A program made the position numbers and the translations under genes. The notes under the pieces were generated by a model, which worked only from the letters and a program-made list of their open reading frames with translations, ran no database searches and was not told the origin of the DNA. This document shows positions 21,695 to 33,540 of a DNA stretch of 64,000 bases, in pieces. How positions within the stretch are numbered: position 1 is the stretch's first letter; every line of letters begins with the position of its first letter. Source of the DNA: Haemonchus contortus (taxonomy: Eukaryota; Nematoda; Chromadorea; Rhabditida; Trichostrongylidae); contig LS997567.1 in NCBI GenBank assembly GCA_000469685.2, positions 20,741,108 through 20,805,107 on the forward strand. The letters run 5' to 3'.

Positions 21695-22468
21695 GAAAAC
21701 ATTTGTTTGACATAATACTTATTTCCATCTATTTACTTTACTGCCATGCACATGATTAAATAGGTTTTCCGGACACACATCTCGAATATATTTACAATAC
21801 CCCTCCTTCTTCGACAAGTTTTAGTAATCGGCTAACTTTTCCCTCCTTCTTTGGAACAAGTAATATTTTTCTGTACACGAAGTTTGACACAGGACTAACA
21901 GAGCAGAGCAAATGTTATTCAGTGTAAGTCGGTGCTTACTCTTCTTTTGGAAGTCCCGATCTTTTGCTCTTGTTCTATGAGTGAATAGTGAATAACCTAT
22001 GAAGGCTCAACTGTTAGGCAACCAACGCCTTGGGCGGTACTAACAAATGTTTCGAGTAATGACAACACCATTATCATATGTCGTTATCAAGGGACCTTGT
22101 TCTTCACGAAGATACCATTAGTTGGGGATTCAAAATTACATTCGGTTGGTTAACTTTTGTCGCAAATGACATCGACCAAAGAGGATCCTTCATCGAGTTA
22201 CAGATATTGGGGAAGCGGTCGTAATCTAATGGCAAGAAATGAACAGAATTCTCTTCTGCTTATCATAGTGCTTCCAATGGGGCCCTATCGCTGCACTTAC
22301 CACTCACCCAGCACAGAAATGAGGAACAATTACACTTCATATTAAACTTAATGCTAGCAACGCTATACTATAATCGGGACCCTTAGAATAAATTTAACTC
22401 AACAAATGTTGTGAACAAAGAAGAAATGGAAATCATGCCTGAAGTTTCGAAACATCACACAAGTCACG
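21695..22468. other. Loop of the giant foldback; no gene recognised
   Basis: This single-copy 774-bp spacer joins the two arms. It has ordinary base composition and one 62-codon frame (22157-22345, +) without recognisable features. If the element ever carried a transposase, it is not here. Confidence 0.6.
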
Positions 22469-22910
22469 AAAGAAAAAACTATAAAGCACTCACCACACTA
22501 CAGCCCGTCATACATATGTACCGCAAATTACTTTCAAGTGGTAAGTATCAGGCTCCAAAACGACCATGATACTTCCACTCCATTGTAACTTAGCAGTATT
22601 CGTTTGCAAAGGGGCTCAAAATCTCCAGAAGCAAAAAAAAGGGCGAAAAAATAGCCAAATCTGCGGTAGCAATAGACAGGATACAAGTAGGTCAATCGGC
22701 GTCTAATCACAGCGGCGTTATCGATCAGGCGTCTATCAGCTGGATGGGCAGTGGGTAGGCTGACTAACATTGTCAGGAGGTTGAATCAGCTGGACGAGTT
22801 GCCCAGCTCACAAACCGAGTCGAATGGGCGGCGCCAAGAAGGCAATTATGAGCCTAATTGCCCCAATGGCAAGTTGGGTGCGAAGGGCCGCGCCAAACGA
22901 CCGCCTCCCC

Positions 22911-24965
22911 TGTCAAATATCGCGGGCCGACTCGCCGCGTGCGTCGGCTGCGGCGTGACCTAGTTTCGACGGACACGCGCAACGAAGCGCACCACTTGCT
23001 GCCTACACTCGCAGCTAAATCTACAACACGAAAAAACGCCGGGCGAGTTGTCCGCGACATTTGTCAGCTTTTCGCGACAACTGTCTAACTCAAAATCAGG
23101 CAATTCGTTGCGGAACCAATACCAGCTAGATCAAACGCCGATTATTGCAACTTTCCTCTCTTATTCTTCTATTTTCTACCCTATTCTGCTATGATTCTAA
23201 TCTGGTGACTGCTGTATTCTACGAGATTCTCTGCTGAACACTACTCTGCTGCCGTTCTAGTGGATATCCCGCGCTAACCGAGGCTCAAGCACTGTTCGCA
23301 TTTCTATTGTGTTTTTATTCTGCTGGTACTACTTTCTACTTGTTCTACTTATTATCCATTCAAACTCTGATTTCTGTAACTCGTATACCGTATTTGACTG
23401 TTTTGACTAGTCTATTTTGTTGTGACTTTGTATTTCATGATGTGTAATTTTAATTCTGTTATTGCTATTCACCGCTGCAGTGGATATTGGGAGAGATTTT
23501 TGGTGAGATTTAATCCACATTTATTGCATCTTTGTTTCTTACTTTTGTTTTTCAATTGTTCTTGCTCCTTTTGAGATTCATTCTGTGCATTGCTTTCATA
23601 TAACTGTCTTTAGTTTGTTTCACTTGAATTCACTCCTAGTCACGCATTTATGCGGCAGCACAGGACTGAACTGTGGGAGGACTTATATGATTCTACCTCT
23701 TTCCATTCTTATGCTGTTTTGGAGGTGAATTTACAACTTTCCATCCCGCTAATGTCCACCATTCTGCCTCTCAACCAAGCAATGAGTAGTTTTCGCTGCA
23801 TCTTCGCCACTTCTATTCTCCATTTGCTCCAATTCTTCTCTTGAAAAATTCTATCCAGTAACCATTCACAATTGCAACAGCGTTATTAATTCTACAGTAT
23901 GAAATAGTTCGGCGATTATTCTGTAGAATACTACACAGTATGAAATAGTTCGGCGATTATTCTGTAGAATACTACACTGTAGAATTAATAACGCTGTTGC
24001 AATTGTGAATGGTTACTGGATAGAATTTTTCAAGAGAAGAATTGGAGCAAATGGAGAATAGAAGTGGCGAAGATGCAGCGAAAACTACTCATTGCTTGGT
24101 TGAGAGGCAGAATGGTGGACATTAGCGGGATGGAAAGTTGTAAATTCACCTCCAAAACAGCATAAGAATGGAAAGAGGTAGAATCATATAAGTCCTCCCA
24201 CAGTTCAGTCCTGTGCTGCCGCATAAATGCGTGACTAGGAGTGAATTCAAGTGAAACAAACCAAAGACAGTTATATGAAAGCAATGCACAGAATGAATTT
24301 CAAAAGGAGCAAGAACAATTGAAAAACAAAAGTAAGAAACAAAGATGCAATAAATGTGGATTAAATCTCACCAAAAATCTCTCCCAATATCCACTGCAGC
24401 GGTGAATAGCAATAACAGAATTAAAATTACAAGCAGCATGAAATACAAAGTCACAACAAAATAGACTAGTCAAAACAGTCAAATACGGTATACGAGTTAC
24501 AGAAATCAGAGTTTGAATGGATAATAAGTAGAACAAGTAGAAAGTAGTACCAGCAGAATAAAAACACAATAGAAATGCGAACAGTGCTTGAGCCTCGGTT
24601 AGCGCGGGATATCCACTAGAACGGCAGCAGAGTAGTGTACAGCAGAGAATCTCGTAGAATACAGCAGTCACCAGATTAGAATCATAGCAGAATAGGGTAG
24701 AAAATAGAAGAATAAGAGAGGAAAGTTGCAATAATCGGCGTTTGATCTAGCTGGTATTGGTTCCGCAACGAATTGCCTGATTTTGAGTTAGACAGTTGTC
24801 GCGAAAAGTTGACAAATGTCGCGGACAACTCGCCCGGCGTTTTTTCGTGTTGTAGATTTAGCTGCGAGTGTAGGCAGCAAGTGGTGCGCTTCGTTGCGCG
24901 TGTCCGTCGAAACTAGGTCACGCCGCAGCCGACGCACGCGGCGAGTCGGCCCGCGATATTTGACA
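22911..24965. mobile_element. 2.06-kb near-perfect palindromic element nested in the right arm
   Basis: The left half 22911-23898 (988 bp) is the reverse complement of the right half 23976-24965 (990 bp), with only a few differences. The outer ends are TGTCAAATATCGCGGG and its complement. The left arm of the giant foldback runs through the same site without it. No transposase gene: open frames such as 23650-23844 (+) and 24030-24284 (-) are the same arm text read twice. Segments of it (AACGCCGGGCGAGTT and neighbours) are related to text at about 20440 and 30665, so it belongs to the same wider foldback family. Confidence 0.9.
23899..23979. repeat. 41-bp tandem duplication at the palindrome centre
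   Basis: The unit starting ATGAAATAGTTCGGCGATTA occurs at 23899-23939 and again from 23940. It forms the only asymmetric spacer (77 bp) between the two palindrome arms. Such a spacer may be what keeps the 2-kb palindrome stable. Confidence 0.9.
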
Positions 24966-25177
24966 GACGTCGCAATTGTCACTGGGGCACACGCTTTGCG
25001 TTTGGTCCACGGCAGTCAGTTCAAGAAGAAGATAACACAGACAAATGCGAATCATTTGCTCCAATGACACTTGATAGTACTGTAATGTCATCTCGAGACC
25101 TCAGTGTGATGGGCCGCGCGCGAAGTGGGCGGGGTGACCTACTTTCAACGGACACGCGCAACGGACGTTCTCCGGCA

Positions 25178-25456
25178 TATCGGATAATAGGCTGATCAGG
25201 CCCATGTCTCTGATGTGTAGCGGTATTTGATATTCCAAACAGATCATATTAATACTCTATCTATAATACATCAAGGATATCATATGGGTATAAAACATTG
25301 GGGGGAAGGAGACCTCCGGCTTGCGCCGAGGTGACGGGCTGCGGGGAAGGTCGTTCGGAGGTAGTCGAGGTTGTCGCCAGCTCGCTCGTTATATACGCTC
25401 CAATAGTGTAACGTAGCAGTTGTCCTTCGGCTCGCACGGTTGCCTATGCTACGACA
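25178..25456 (-). repeat. 3' LTR (279 bp)
   Basis: Near-identical to 28441-28719. On - it starts TGTCGTAGCATAGG and carries GCGTATATAACGAGCG, a TATA box, about 60 bp in. The upstream polypurine tract fixes its role as the 3' LTR. Confidence 0.9.
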
Positions 25457-26689
25457 TCTCCCTTTCTACAGTAAGCTCGTCCTCGAGCTTCAACAAGCTC
25501 TCGAGCTATACTGCATTTTATGGAGTATAGTGCGAGGATGGAATGAGGACTGGAACATGCAACAGAAGAACTGGCTAATGAAAAGTGAGACTCTATAGGC
25601 TGTGAGAACTCGAACTTTTCGAACATACAACAGGTTAACTGGCTGGTGAAACGTGAGGCTCTCCCAACAGTGAGAACTCGAACTTTCGCCGTACTTTCAA
25701 AAAGAGGGCTCGACTTCGAGCCAGAAAGGAAAAAGTAGAGGTGTGGTGATATGAGTATATGTGTTACATTCGTTCGCGATTGGTTACGTTATGAGTCATA
25801 CTTATACACTGTGCTAGTTACTTCGTTCTCACAATACCATACGAAAGCTAGTCCTATGCGTTATACAGTGTTTCGTTCGAATGTGATATCGTACAGCGGG
25901 ATATAGCAAAAATAAGAAACTCATTACATTTTAAGCAAAACTACGTGAAAATCTATGACATTTATAGTACCAGTCCGAGTAATTCTACATAATAACGGAC
26001 TGGTATGGAAATGTTATACATATATCAGTCTTAATGTGGTGGAATGCGACTGGTATACGAACATAGAAAGAATACTGTGATGCGAGTACTAGTCTGGATA
26101 AAAAAACGACTAGTACAAGGGCGTTTTTTTGTATTTTATGATTGAAAAATGTGTGGGATAGCGCTGCACGGGGTTCTTTGAACCGCCAATTCAAAGAGTT
26201 GTCGAAAGCGTCGCGGCATTGCTGCACAATTGAAGAAAAGATATTCAAACTTACCAATAGAGGATGTCTATTGACGACTTATACAGAATTATTTCTGTTT
26301 CTTCATCTTCATAATTCATCGCCGAAAATATGTCCTATTTCCTGAAAAAGGCGAAAGCGCCTGATTATTATTTGCTTCATACCGTCTGATGCTTCTAGTG
26401 GCACAAGTGTTTGCTGTGTTGTGTCGAGCATGGAAGCATTAGCTGGCGTGAAACGTGGAGAATAACGCTTGAAACGATGAATTGAAAAAGAACGCGGTGT
26501 TACCGTTGAAAGTACGATGCTGCTCCTAAGAAAGGTTTTACCGTCTTCACTTCTCTGAAAGTAGTCTGAATTAGAGTAAGGTATTATAGTCCCAAACGCT
26601 TCAAAGTAGAGTACTCAATTAGAAACGATTGTAGCCATGGGATTGCCGTCTGTAACGGTATATTTCCTTTGAGTGATGAGCTTGGTGAG
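25457..26689 (-). other. 3' internal region of the LTR element; no gene seen
   Basis: This part is not shared with the sister copy at 17.6-19.4 kb. It contains short local repeats (GAACTCGAACTTT twice near 25610 and 25676, GACTGGTAT and CTAGTA variants near 25970-26115). The frame at 25985-26257 (-) shows no domain. It may be foreign sequence captured between the LTRs. Confidence 0.5.
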
Positions 26690-26856
26690 TAAAACTTGTT
26701 TACGGAGGCTTACGCGTGTTACCATAATCCTGACCTTGAAGGTTATCACTTAAATGTGTCTACCTGGGTGATGGGTTGGTAACGAGGAGTTACCGTAATC
26801 CAGACCTCGAAGGTTATCACTGAATTGTGTCTACCTGGGTGATGGATCGGCAACGA
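26690..26856. repeat. About 70-bp tandem repeat, two copies
   Basis: Two units with GTTACC-TAATCC-GACCT-GAAGGTTATCACT and GTGTCTACCTGGGTGATGG, at about 26718-26788 and 26789-26853. The sister copy (17695-17755) has a single unit. Confidence 0.8.
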
Positions 26857-28440
26857 ACAGCCGGCGAGAGGCTGCTAACTATTAATGGTCGCAACTGTTA
26901 TTACATTGCATAGGCCACTCCCTGATGCTTCAGACTTTGCTGACCTGCGATGACCGACCGTAAAAGATCGTTGACTTCGTGGACAGCTGCTGAGCGACGG
27001 GTAGTAGAGACCTGCTTAGTTGTAAAGTATCGACCGGAAATCTCGCCTCGAGATTTCAATCTCGCCTGATACGAAGTGTAAATAGCAGTCTCTCGGATCT
27101 GCTTACTATCTGTGGTTCTCGAATATATCCGTATCATTTTTTAACTCTTGACTAGACACGCAGCGCTGAATAGCAGTCTACCGCATCCAATCATAAAGGG
27201 AAATGAGATTAGCTACTTCTCATTCATTGAGCATGCTTCGAGATGCCTGTCATGTCAGTTCCTGGAGGGGTGGAAAAGTGACAGAGGGGCTCTCTAAAAT
27301 GACGTCAAAATGGCGATCGAGTCCTTATCAGATAATTATATCGGCGTTTATAGAAAATGAATTATCGTTAGCTACAATGTGTACAATGTCCCTACCTTCT
27401 GGACTAGTTCCTAGACCAGAAGTACAGATTTAGGGTCGTGGTCATACAGATCAATGATTATAGTCATTGCCTGTCTTCTATAGGAAAAAAGAATCAACAA
27501 GAAAACATATATCTATATATGATGGAATTGAGGGATAAGGCTTTTATTGCTTTTGTTTGTGACATGAGAGCACTTCCTCCATGACGCCTATTCTACTCTA
27601 CTATATGATTAATCAGCTAAACGTTCAAATCATCTAGGAATAATTTATTGACCTTGCACTACCGTGCTCCGCCGGAAATTATACGACCAATGAACGCATG
27701 GGATCAGCAGCAGGACGCTATGCCTGAAGCTGTCCCTGAGAAAATTAATACGTATTCAATCCTTATCATCCTATTTTTGGGTTTTTGTTTTTTTTTAATA
27801 CCCGGGCGAATGGATGCCCTAATTTGTTCAGAACTGGGATAGAAATGCTAAATAAAGTGGCGTTCATAGTTGTTAGCGCTATCAACACCTTAAGGTTACC
27901 CAACTATGGGTTATATGTTGACAAATGGGTGGGCCGTGATATAAGGGAACTCGTCGCCTGGACTAATCAGAACTATTTACTTTAGTTCTGTTGGAATTGC
28001 AGTCAAAAGGTGCACTGGATGCACACCACTTTGACAAGAAAGACTGTGCTCTGGATGCACACAGTGTTTCTACCCATAGATTTAAGGGCGGAATGTCTAA
28101 TTGTACCGCAGCCCATAAAAATAACAAAGAGATTAATGACGTATCGAAGGATCCGTTCGAGGGACGTCCTCTTTATAGTTATATATATATACTTCGAAGT
28201 GAGTGGACTTACCTCGCGTCGCAGGTCCATTTTCCTCGTCCATGTGTCTGAATTTGCCGAGAATATCGCGACGACACCTGCAGTGTGTCGGGCGAATGCG
28301 AATAGACCATGTATGAAGAATATGGAATATGGGGGGGGGGGGGGGTAATGGGTATGGGTTTATCCTAATGTAATACTAAAAAAAATTGGCTATAGCTATA
28401 AAATTTTGATTTCCCAAAAAAAATCTCCCCAGGACATCCA

Positions 28441-28719
28441 TATCAGATAATAGGCTGATCAGGCCCATGTCCCTGATGTGTAGCGGTATTTGATATTCCA
28501 AACAGATCATATTAATACTCTATCTATAATACATTAAGGATATCATATGGGAATAAAACATTGGGGGGAAGGAGACCTCCGGCTTGTGCCGAGGTGACGG
28601 GCTGCGGGGAAGGTCGTTCGGAGGTAGTCGAGGTTGTCGCCAGCTCGCTCGTTATATACGCTCCAATAGTGTAACGTAGCAGTTGTCCTTCGGCTCGCAC
28701 GGTTGCCTATGCTACGACA
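28441..28719 (-). repeat. 5' LTR (279 bp) with TATA box and adjacent primer site
   Basis: Partner of 25178-25456. On the - strand, transcription would start downstream of the TATATAA at about 28656-28650 and run toward lower coordinates. The tRNA primer site lies immediately inside. Confidence 0.9.
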
Positions 28720-28738
28720 GGCAGCAAGGGGTGTACTT

Positions 28739-28943
28739 CGTTTGGCGCGATGGGCGGGGTCGCGCCGCCCATTTTAGGCGGCGCGACTCCGTTTTCCTCC
28801 CCTCTATAGATGATAGAAGCCCAATCCATCATCTATAGAGGAGAGGAGAGAAGGATTACGCGATCTGAACGAGCTGAACGGTGCGGTGGGCGGAGTCGCG
28901 CCGCCTCAAATGGGCGGGGCGACCCCGCCCATCGCGCCAAACG
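28739..28943. repeat. GC-rich palindrome, right-arm copy
   Basis: Inverted counterpart of 20810-21016 with very few changes. It is close to the insertion site of the LTR element. Confidence 0.85.
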
Positions 28944-29328
28944 ACCGGCTCCCGGCAGCAAAAGGCGAGAATAGAATATGGTATCCAATCCACAATTGTA
29001 GTAAGAACAGAAGAATAATCAGTGAGAATGGACGCTATAGGGAATAGCAGGAGGATTCCAACTACTGAGCAGCGCAATGACGGCGCGCTCCAATGACTTG
29101 CATTCATATGCCCACGCGCGGTTAAGTTGTTCAAACTGCAGAGCCCCCCATTAAATAAACGCGTTCCGTAGTAGCATAGCCATACTATAATCGAAAACAA
29201 TAGAATAAATATAACGATCACGATCAGTCTGTTATACATAGGTGCTACAAATTACTACTTTCAAACTGTCGCCTAAACCTACACCCTGAAGAAACGCCGG
29301 GCGAGTTTTTTGGCAAGCTGCCCACGGT

Positions 29329-29760
29329 TTGAATGTAGTTCGTTGCGTAACCCACGCCATCATTCCTTTACTGTGGCTTCATTTTGGCGCTTCGCATGAA
29401 TTGCTATTGAAAGAAATGATATTAAGCGTGCCCGCACCCATGACAGATCCGAATGCAAAGGAAAAGATGGCAATATACGTTGTTCAAAGAGGTTATATGG
29501 CAATTTGGGAGGAAAGTTTCGAAAAGAAGGATCGAACCGTCGGAAGAGGAGAGCTTTACGAAGAACCTTTCTCGATTAATGTGGAAACGGGGATACGGAA
29601 CGGCAAATATTTCCATTTCAGTCCAAATTTCACTCAGCAGTTCTTTTCTTTGGACAGTAGTGATACATTTACTGTTGAACAGGACTATTATCGTGAGCTT
29701 TTGTGCCTCCTCCTTCCAAGATGTCATATAACCTGTAACCTAAAACGGTTCACTGTGTAG
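29329..29760 (+). CDS. Unknown 143-aa open frame, right-arm copy
   Basis: Same frame as 19993-20424 with Val for Gly at residue 7. It begins next to a 'CGTTGCGTAACCCACGCC' block that is also found, diverged, near 23110 and 30595. Function unknown. See the left-arm copy for the description of the protein. Confidence 0.3.
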   Translation: MNVVRCVTHAIIPLLWLHFGASHELLLKEMILSVPAPMTDPNAKEKMAIYVVQRGYMAIWEESFEKKDRTVGRGELYEEPFSINVETGIRNGKYFHFSPNFTQQFFSLDSSDTFTVEQDYYRELLCLLLPRCHITCNLKRFTV

Positions 29761-30454
29761 ATAGCCACAATACATTGATTACGATTGCACTACGCTAACA
29801 CTAATAACCCAACCAGTAAGATTAAGCAATCATAAAACGTTTGATTGAAATGGAGTGAAATGGTCGAAATCAAGACGGCGTCACGGGAAAAGGCTCATCA
29901 GTAAAAATGGACTAAAAGACAGATAACAATTACAACCTTACTCATTTCAAACGGCCTCTTAAATAATTGAAAATGACGTGCATGTTTTATGTTTTCTTTT
30001 GATCTAATGGTATAACTTCGTTTAGATGCGATTTGAAGCCAAATGGCACTCTTTTTGGAAGTTCTTTTCTCTATGCGATTTGATGCCATTTTCTGAAAGT
30101 TATTAGTTATAGTTATTAGGTTGAAAAGGGAAGTGGAGCGCAGGATACCGGTTAGCAACATGCCAGGTAATGAACATTCACTCGTGACCGCAGTGTATTT
30201 GAAAGGCATTTTTATCCAGTACAATGTCTTGTTAGGCGAAGCGGTGTGCTCTTGCCTTTCGCCTTTTTGTGGTGACCTAGGACTACATTTATTCCAATTA
30301 TACTATGCTGATCCTAAAGCAACGTCATTTTCTTCGAGGGAAGCAGTAAGAATGCTAATCTTGGTTCTCCCTACTTCTTCATGTTGTCAGGTGCCAGTGA
30401 TCTAGCGGAGGTTTCTACTCGGTAAGAAAGCCAATATTCCTTAACAAAACGACA

Positions 30455-31035
30455 GCTCACCTTTCAAACAACGTATATTGTCATCTTTTCCCTTAACTTC
30501 GGTTATCTCATGGGGGCGGACACTCTTAACATCATTTCTTCGAACAGCAATTCATAAGTAGAGCCAAAACAAACCGAAGGTCGATAGCGTGGGTCCCGCA
30601 ACGGATTGCTTGATTCACAAGCCATATAGTTGACATATGTCCAAAAACTTGATAAATGTCTCACGACAACTCGCCCGGCGTTTCTTCGGGGTGTAGGTTT
30701 AGGCGACAGTTACTTTCAACAACAGTATTCATGCTAAATGGGAGTCGAAGGTCTCAAAAAGCAAAAAAACGATAAAAATAGCCAAATAGACGATACAAAT
30801 AGAATACCAACGCGTCCGCAATTCGGCGTCTAATAGTAGTGGCGTCACCGATCGGGCGTATATATCAGCTGCGTGGGCAATGCCTCGGCCAACTGGCATG
30901 TTCAGAAAATTGAATCACTTGGACGAGTTGTCCAGCTCAGAAACCGCGTCGAACGGGTGGCGCAAGAAGGCAATTGCAATTCATGCGCCCTAATGGCAAG
31001 TTGATGCGAGAGTCCGCGCCAAACGACTTACGCCC
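30455..31035. repeat. Diverged relative of the giant foldback arms
   Basis: 30455-30720 resembles 20260-20490 and 30740-31030 resembles 22630-22900, at clearly lower identity than the two arms share. It ends GCGCCAAACGAC, the family's recurrent end motif. It is an older copy of the same family just outside the big element. Confidence 0.7.
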
Positions 31036-32294
31036 GTCTTCCAAAGTAATTCCTGTTGAGGTCGTGACCCATTGACGGTGGTTCGTTGTATGTTTTGTGA
31101 TGACTACTTAACTCATTTCTTTCTAACAATGGATATATTGCTATTAGCATTTGAATCAGGTGCGACCCTCCCAACGAGAGATACTCCTACAAGTTGACTG
31201 CATTGACGTTTCCTGCTGAGGCCACTGAAATATCATGGCGCGAAGAACTTGTGAGTTAAACATTAAACTCCTCATGTCATAAGTATTCGGTTAAGGTCGA
31301 GCAGCGTTATGAGAAGTGTCAATCAGGGCCTCTGGAAATATTTGCAATGCGTTTGATGTATTCTTAACTTTTGTTTTATTCATTAATTTGATAGTTGTTG
31401 GTCCTCGGATGTTTGGAGCTTCCTTTTTCAGTAAGGTCGTTAAGGTAGATAAGGCAAGAGGGGATGGGAACAAGGGGCATTTCAGCCAAACTCTTTGCTT
31501 GCCGTACCCTCACATATGAGATTTTATTGGTATTTGGCTGATACTGCTGAAGTAGCTTCGTATTGAAGCTAGAATATTATTGCTTACTGCTATGATTTTT
31601 ATAAGTGTTGAGGGTAAAAATGGTTTCAGGAATGCCACTTCAGTATGCTCTGTCTCTCTAGCGGTAACGACTAGGGCGCACAGAGAAGAATTTTCAGTAA
31701 GAACACCCTGCTCTTAATGTAATCTAGCTGTGAGTCCTGAATCGAACGGAACGTAACGCAATACAGCCTCCTGGCTTCCTCGCGCACCCGTCCGATCTCC
31801 CTGCGTAATGTCCCTTTCGGTTCGTCATAAGTGTGATAAGTTGAGGCTTTGTGTGCTCAGATCGGGAAATGTCTAAGGTTGCACTTGTGTGAGAAAGGAA
31901 GATGAGAATGCGTAGATTAGTGATCCCTTCATCCATTTTCCTCGAGTTGCTAGTTGTTTTGGTTAGTCCAAGAAAAGGTGAAGATGTGGTTAGGCGGGTA
32001 CACAGTTTTGCGCCCTTGTCTCAGCGAGACTGTATCCTGTCGGTCATTTCTTGTTCTATTCCAACTTTTTCTTGAGTGCAGCATATCATATCACTTACTT
32101 CTAACCTCCTTAAGCTTGAGCAGAAAATCCCTTTCACTTTCATAATCGTTTCTATGCACCATTTAGGGCCAGCGTGCCGCTGGCCGCTTCTTCTCTGCGC
32201 TTTGGCTTCAACATAAGAGCAGAAACAGAGCACAGTGGGGTGTTTCCACCAGTGGAATTCTCGCCAAAGATAATTTCAGTTGTACATTATCACC
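31036..32294. other. Stretch without recognisable gene
   Basis: Open frames at 31316-31519 and 31724-31936 lack recognisable domains or splice structure. I found no repeat partner inside the window. It may be host intergenic DNA. Confidence 0.4.
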
Positions 32295-32297
32295 TTA

Positions 32298-33255
32298 CAA
32301 GGGAAGGATATTTGGTCGCAGTGGCCATTCAAGATGAGATGTACACCCCCGTAGGTGGTTTCGAATGCTGATCTCAAATCTGTATTCCAAATCTGCGAAA
32401 CGATTCTGGGAACAATGTTACGGGACCGGGGCCTTCCTGTGTTCACTGCGCTGAACGGATCACCGAGCCGCGCAAAGCCTTTGCCTGTGCAACGGTGGCC
32501 TACGGGATAACGTGGTGGACTAGTAGGCATGACATCAAGGTACGATTCCTTGGTGCACGAGCTCGTTTTGCTTTTCCATAAAATGCGTCCTAACCGCTTG
32601 CAAAACGTTTTTGGGCTCAATGTTGGGCGTCTACAGGGTTCCCTCACAATTTAGGACTCCGGGGAATAGTAATCCAAAATTTTTCTTACTGCTACTGGCC
32701 GAATATATACATACGTCTCTCTACCCTGGGCAGTCAAGATGGTGTTTTGAGATCTTCGGCAGCTCCCCGTGCTTTTGGTAGGCGGCAGTCGAATAACTCA
32801 TCCGAGCCCTACTTGGGAGAGATACGGTCCACAGATACTAGGAATAGTGCCCGCGCTCTCGAAGCGGTGGTACAAGTTAACTGGCATTGTTGAAATAATA
32901 CTGTAGAACAATAGTTTATCTCTTTGTGTGCACACATGATTATCCGTTGATTCTATTCTTGGGGCAAATGCCCTTTCAAGAGGCCCTTACATGAGGTGAG
33001 GTGGTGGAGCGGTGGGGTCATGGCTGTCCTCAAAACCCTGTATCTACCTGTGAATTGTTCTGAATTCTGAATTTTGCTCGACTCGCTGATCCGTTTAGCG
33101 CAGTGGTATAACACAGGGAGGCCCCGGTCCCGTAACTTTGTTCCCAGAATCGTTTCGCAGATTTGGAATACAGATTTGAGATCAGCGTTCGAAACCACCT
33201 ACGGGGGTATACATCTCATCTTGAATGGCCACTGCAACCAATTATCCTTCCCTTG
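32298..33255. mobile_element. TTA-flanked inverted-repeat element, copy A (958 bp)
   Basis: Ends CAAGGGAAGGATA... and ...TATCCTTCCCTTG, with inverted arms of about 170-178 bp (32298-32468 and 33078-33255). TTA stands at both edges (32295-32297 and 33256-33258). A 3-bp TTA duplication and long arms fit a PIF/Harbinger-like MITE. The second copy is at 47073-48720. The arm ends contain tRNA A-box-like text (TTTAGCGCAGTGGTATAAC at about 33094). No transposase frame. Confidence 0.8.
32486..32556 (+). ncRNA. tRNA-like unit inside copy A
   Basis: GTGGCCTACGGGATAA looks like an A box and GGTACGATTCC, about 45 bp later, like a B box. The same unit occurs at 47270-47340 (B box GGTTCGTTTCC) and, on -, at 48465-48530. 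The spacing suits a tRNA-derived SINE head, but there is no complete cloverleaf, so a working tRNA is unlikely. Confidence 0.5.
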
Positions 33256-33540
33256 TTAGACCTACTATAAAAGATGCCTCGGTGGCTATAACCTACCGAC
33301 CCTTCGTCGGTAGATGGGTGATATCGATTACCTTAGCACCAATATTTGTGTAAGAACAAGCTCGTCTGTGGGAGTGTTTGTAACTTTGAAATTCTGCGGC
33401 CATTGGATGTTCTTGCCCAGATTCCGCAGAGTTCCACATTATCTCCCGTCTGTTGCGTAGGGAGAATTATTGTGGGATAGAGCGGCGAGTTTCTTCTTTT
33501 CGTTTTTCTCCCTATACATTGGATAATGTGCAAATACCAT

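Larger units (their letters stand above)
25178..28719 (-). mobile_element. Complete non-autonomous LTR element (3542 bp)
   Basis: Two 279-bp LTRs (25178-25456 and 28441-28719) differ at about five positions. On the - strand the 5' LTR is followed by a primer-binding site starting TGGATGTCC (28440 downward), a variant of the tRNA-Gln type site of the sister copy (TGGAGGTCCC). The 3' LTR is preceded by a purine tract TAGAAAGGGAGA (25468-25457). GGCA flanks both ends (25174-25177 and 28720-28723), a 4-bp target duplication. The interior of about 3 kb has no recognisable gag or pol frame, so it must have been moved by enzymes made elsewhere. It is inserted in the right arm of the giant foldback. 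Confidence 0.85.
19679..30075. mobile_element. Giant foldback element with nested insertions
   Basis: The left arm is 19679-21694 (2016 bp) and the loop is 21695-22468 (774 bp). The right arm runs 22469-30075 but is interrupted by a palindromic element (22911-24965, 2055 bp) and an LTR element plus one target duplication (25178-28723, 3546 bp). Without them the right arm is 2006 bp, matching the left. Where the LTR element sits, the left arm reads continuously across the same site. Arm identity is very high: a 143-codon frame differs by one residue between arms. No transposase is recognised. The left outer edge is cut by an LTR, so the true ends may be missing. Confidence 0.85.

Noticed and set aside
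23650..24731. Matching frames on both strands around 23.9 kb
   Set aside because: Both are the same palindrome arm read twice, and the longer frame is broken in the opposite arm.
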